Of a DNA stretch of 64,000 bases, positions 63,137 through 64,000 are shown piece by piece. How positions within the stretch are numbered: position 1 is the first letter of the stretch; the number at the start of each line of letters is the position of its first letter. Both the position numbers and the translations under genes were made by a program. The stretch is from Asaia bogorensis (GTDB lineage Bacteria; Pseudomonadota; Alphaproteobacteria; Acetobacterales; Acetobacteraceae): NCBI RefSeq assembly GCF_900465345.1, contig NZ_UEGO01000031.1:238205-302204 (forward strand), in the 5' to 3' direction. The notes beneath the pieces were generated by a model that made no database searches, was not told the DNA's origin, and saw only the letters and a program-made list of their open reading frames with translations.

Positions 63137-64000
63137 TCAGGGTCTGAACACGAATTTGAGTTCGTGTGTCTTGCCCAAAAGGTTTGGAGGGATAGGGAGT
63201 TTCGAGCAGGTCGCACTCAACACAGCAGCTTGCGCACGCTCCGCCAATGCCCGGTAGGCTGGGTCGGCATTTGCCTTTGCCAAAGTGTCTGGAGCGAAAC
63301 GCGCCATCCTTGCCACGCCTTTGTCGTCAACGGTGACGATCAGATGCGCGCTAAATGAGGCATAATTACGCGCTTCGGTATCTTCCGAATAACAACGACG
63401 CACGGAGCCACCAATCGCCTTCTGCTGGGCAGAACTCAGCGCATTGGTGATGTCGCCATTCGGCGCCCCTCCCCCGTTGGGCGCACCACCCTGCTGCGGG
63501 TTGGCGCGCACCTTGGGCGGATGCGTCTGCTTCTGGTCCGCGCGCATGGCATCGAGCGTGGCGAGCAGGGAATGCGAGTCCGCCTGCGTCTTCTTCGCCG
63601 CATTGGGTTGCGTGATGTGCGAGAACGTCGGCGTTTCAGGCAGCTTGTCCACTGGCTGCGTCTGCGGTGAAGGCGGCGCGACCTGTTTCGACGCGGATGG
63701 CGGAGACGGTTTGGGCGGTGAGGCCTTGATTGGCTCAGCCGAGTCGTCGACCATCTTCTCCGGCGTCTTCACGTCGGGCAGCGGTGGAGTCTTGCTTTCT
63801 GCCGGGGGCGGAATGGGCGGCGGCGGCGGTGCAGGCGGCGGCGGCTCTTCCACAGGCTGAGGCGTAGGCGGCGTCGGTGCCGGCGGTGCATCCGTCGGTG
63901 TGGGCGCAGGCGCCGGTGCCGGTTTGGGTGCTGGCGTGTCCGCCTTGTGCGGCGTGGCAGGAGGACCGGAATCCTCGAACGCCATTTCGATCGGCGGGGG
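63137..64000 (-). CDS. tolA: TolA protein, C-terminal part (runs off the window)
   Basis: Inner-membrane energy-coupling rod of the Tol-Pal system. Only the end is inside the window, as the reading continues upstream beyond 64000 (an in-frame PPPIEMAFEDSG joins), so the membrane anchor is not visible. The visible 288 residues are a Pro/Lys-rich stalk (long PAPAPAPTPT and PPPPAPPPPPIPPP type runs) followed by a globular C-terminal domain of about 110 residues (GGSVRRCYSEDTEARNYASF, AVLSATCSKLPIPPNLLG). Pro-rich linkers replace the usual Ala/Lys helix of E. coli. tolB follows. Confidence 0.88.
   Translation of the reverse strand, partial: PPPIEMAFEDSGPPATPHKADTPAPKPAPAPAPTPTDAPPAPTPPTPQPVEEPPPPAPPPPPIPPPAESKTPPLPDVKTPEKMVDDSAEPIKASPPKPSPPSASKQVAPPSPQTQPVDKLPETPTFSHITQPNAAKKTQADSHSLLATLDAMRADQKQTHPPKVRANPQQGGAPNGGGAPNGDITNALSSAQQKAIGGSVRRCYSEDTEARNYASFSAHLIVTVDDKGVARMARFAPDTLAKANADPAYRALAERAQAAVLSATCSKLPIPPNLLGKTHELKFVFRP

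Noticed and set aside
1..64000. tRNA, rRNA, CRISPR array or insertion sequence
   Set aside because: No T-loop consensus, regularly spaced repeats, transposase or terminal inverted repeats were seen.

Overview
The window looks like a chromosomal segment of an acetic acid bacterium (Alphaproteobacteria, Acetobacteraceae; Gluconobacter/Asaia-like). Reasons: high-GC third codon positions, a transaldolase-glucose-6-phosphate isomerase fusion and a clustered pentose-phosphate pathway, a shikimate kinase-dehydroquinate synthase fusion, an alphaproteobacterial CtrA-family regulator, a single bifunctional RelA/SpoT enzyme beside rpoZ, and a tolA-tolB-pal-cpoB-tilS-ftsH-glmM block. The genus is an inference; no rRNA is present to confirm it. 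No prophage, insertion sequence, CRISPR array, tRNA or rRNA was recognised, so this is mostly core genome.

Layout. 1-8.4 kb (minus strand) is a housekeeping run: rpoZ, rsh, acpS, lepB, rnc, era, pyrH, frr, uppS and the start of cdsA. 8.7-12.7 kb (mostly plus) holds a NYN-domain nuclease-like protein, a beta-hydroxyacid dehydrogenase, iron superoxide dismutase, yajC and a DUF815 ATPase. 12.8-21.9 kb holds a TonB-dependent receptor, a Rieske oxygenase coupled to a GNAT-Nudix fusion, an SMP-30 lactonase-like protein, a CinA/MoaB-like protein, accA and xerD. 22-28.8 kb has aroKB, an OmpA-family porin, a 47-residue membrane protein, prfC, rpsD and a BON-LysM protein. 28.8-35.5 kb has a MATE exporter, cysS-trmJ-gloA2, an MFS transporter and a DUF4349 lipoprotein.

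35.8-46.7 kb is a carbon-metabolism island read on the minus strand: tkt, tal-pgi, gnd, zwf, a HAD phosphatase, pgl, rpiA and gntK. Together these form the oxidative and non-oxidative pentose phosphate pathway plus gluconate entry, the main sugar route in acetic acid bacteria. tkt, tal-pgi and gnd are each followed by a hairpin, whereas zwf to gntK is a tight run with overlapping ends.

46.7-48.1 kb is the longest stretch without a convincing gene and contains clustered hairpins. 48.1-53 kb carries an ankyrin protein coupled to hisC, an M29 aminopeptidase and several small unknown genes. 53.4-64 kb has the CtrA-family regulator, then thiD, glmM, ftsH, tilS, cpoB, pal, tolB and the 3' part of tolA.

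The most striking observation is the CtrA homologue. Its phosphoacceptor Asp51 is naturally Glu, one acidic-pocket Asp is Ser, and it lacks the C-terminal Ala-Ala known to drive ClpXP degradation in Caulobacter. This resembles the laboratory 'always-on, stable' CtrA allele. Its AT-rich upstream region holds a near-consensus CtrA site interleaved with a GANTC methylation site.
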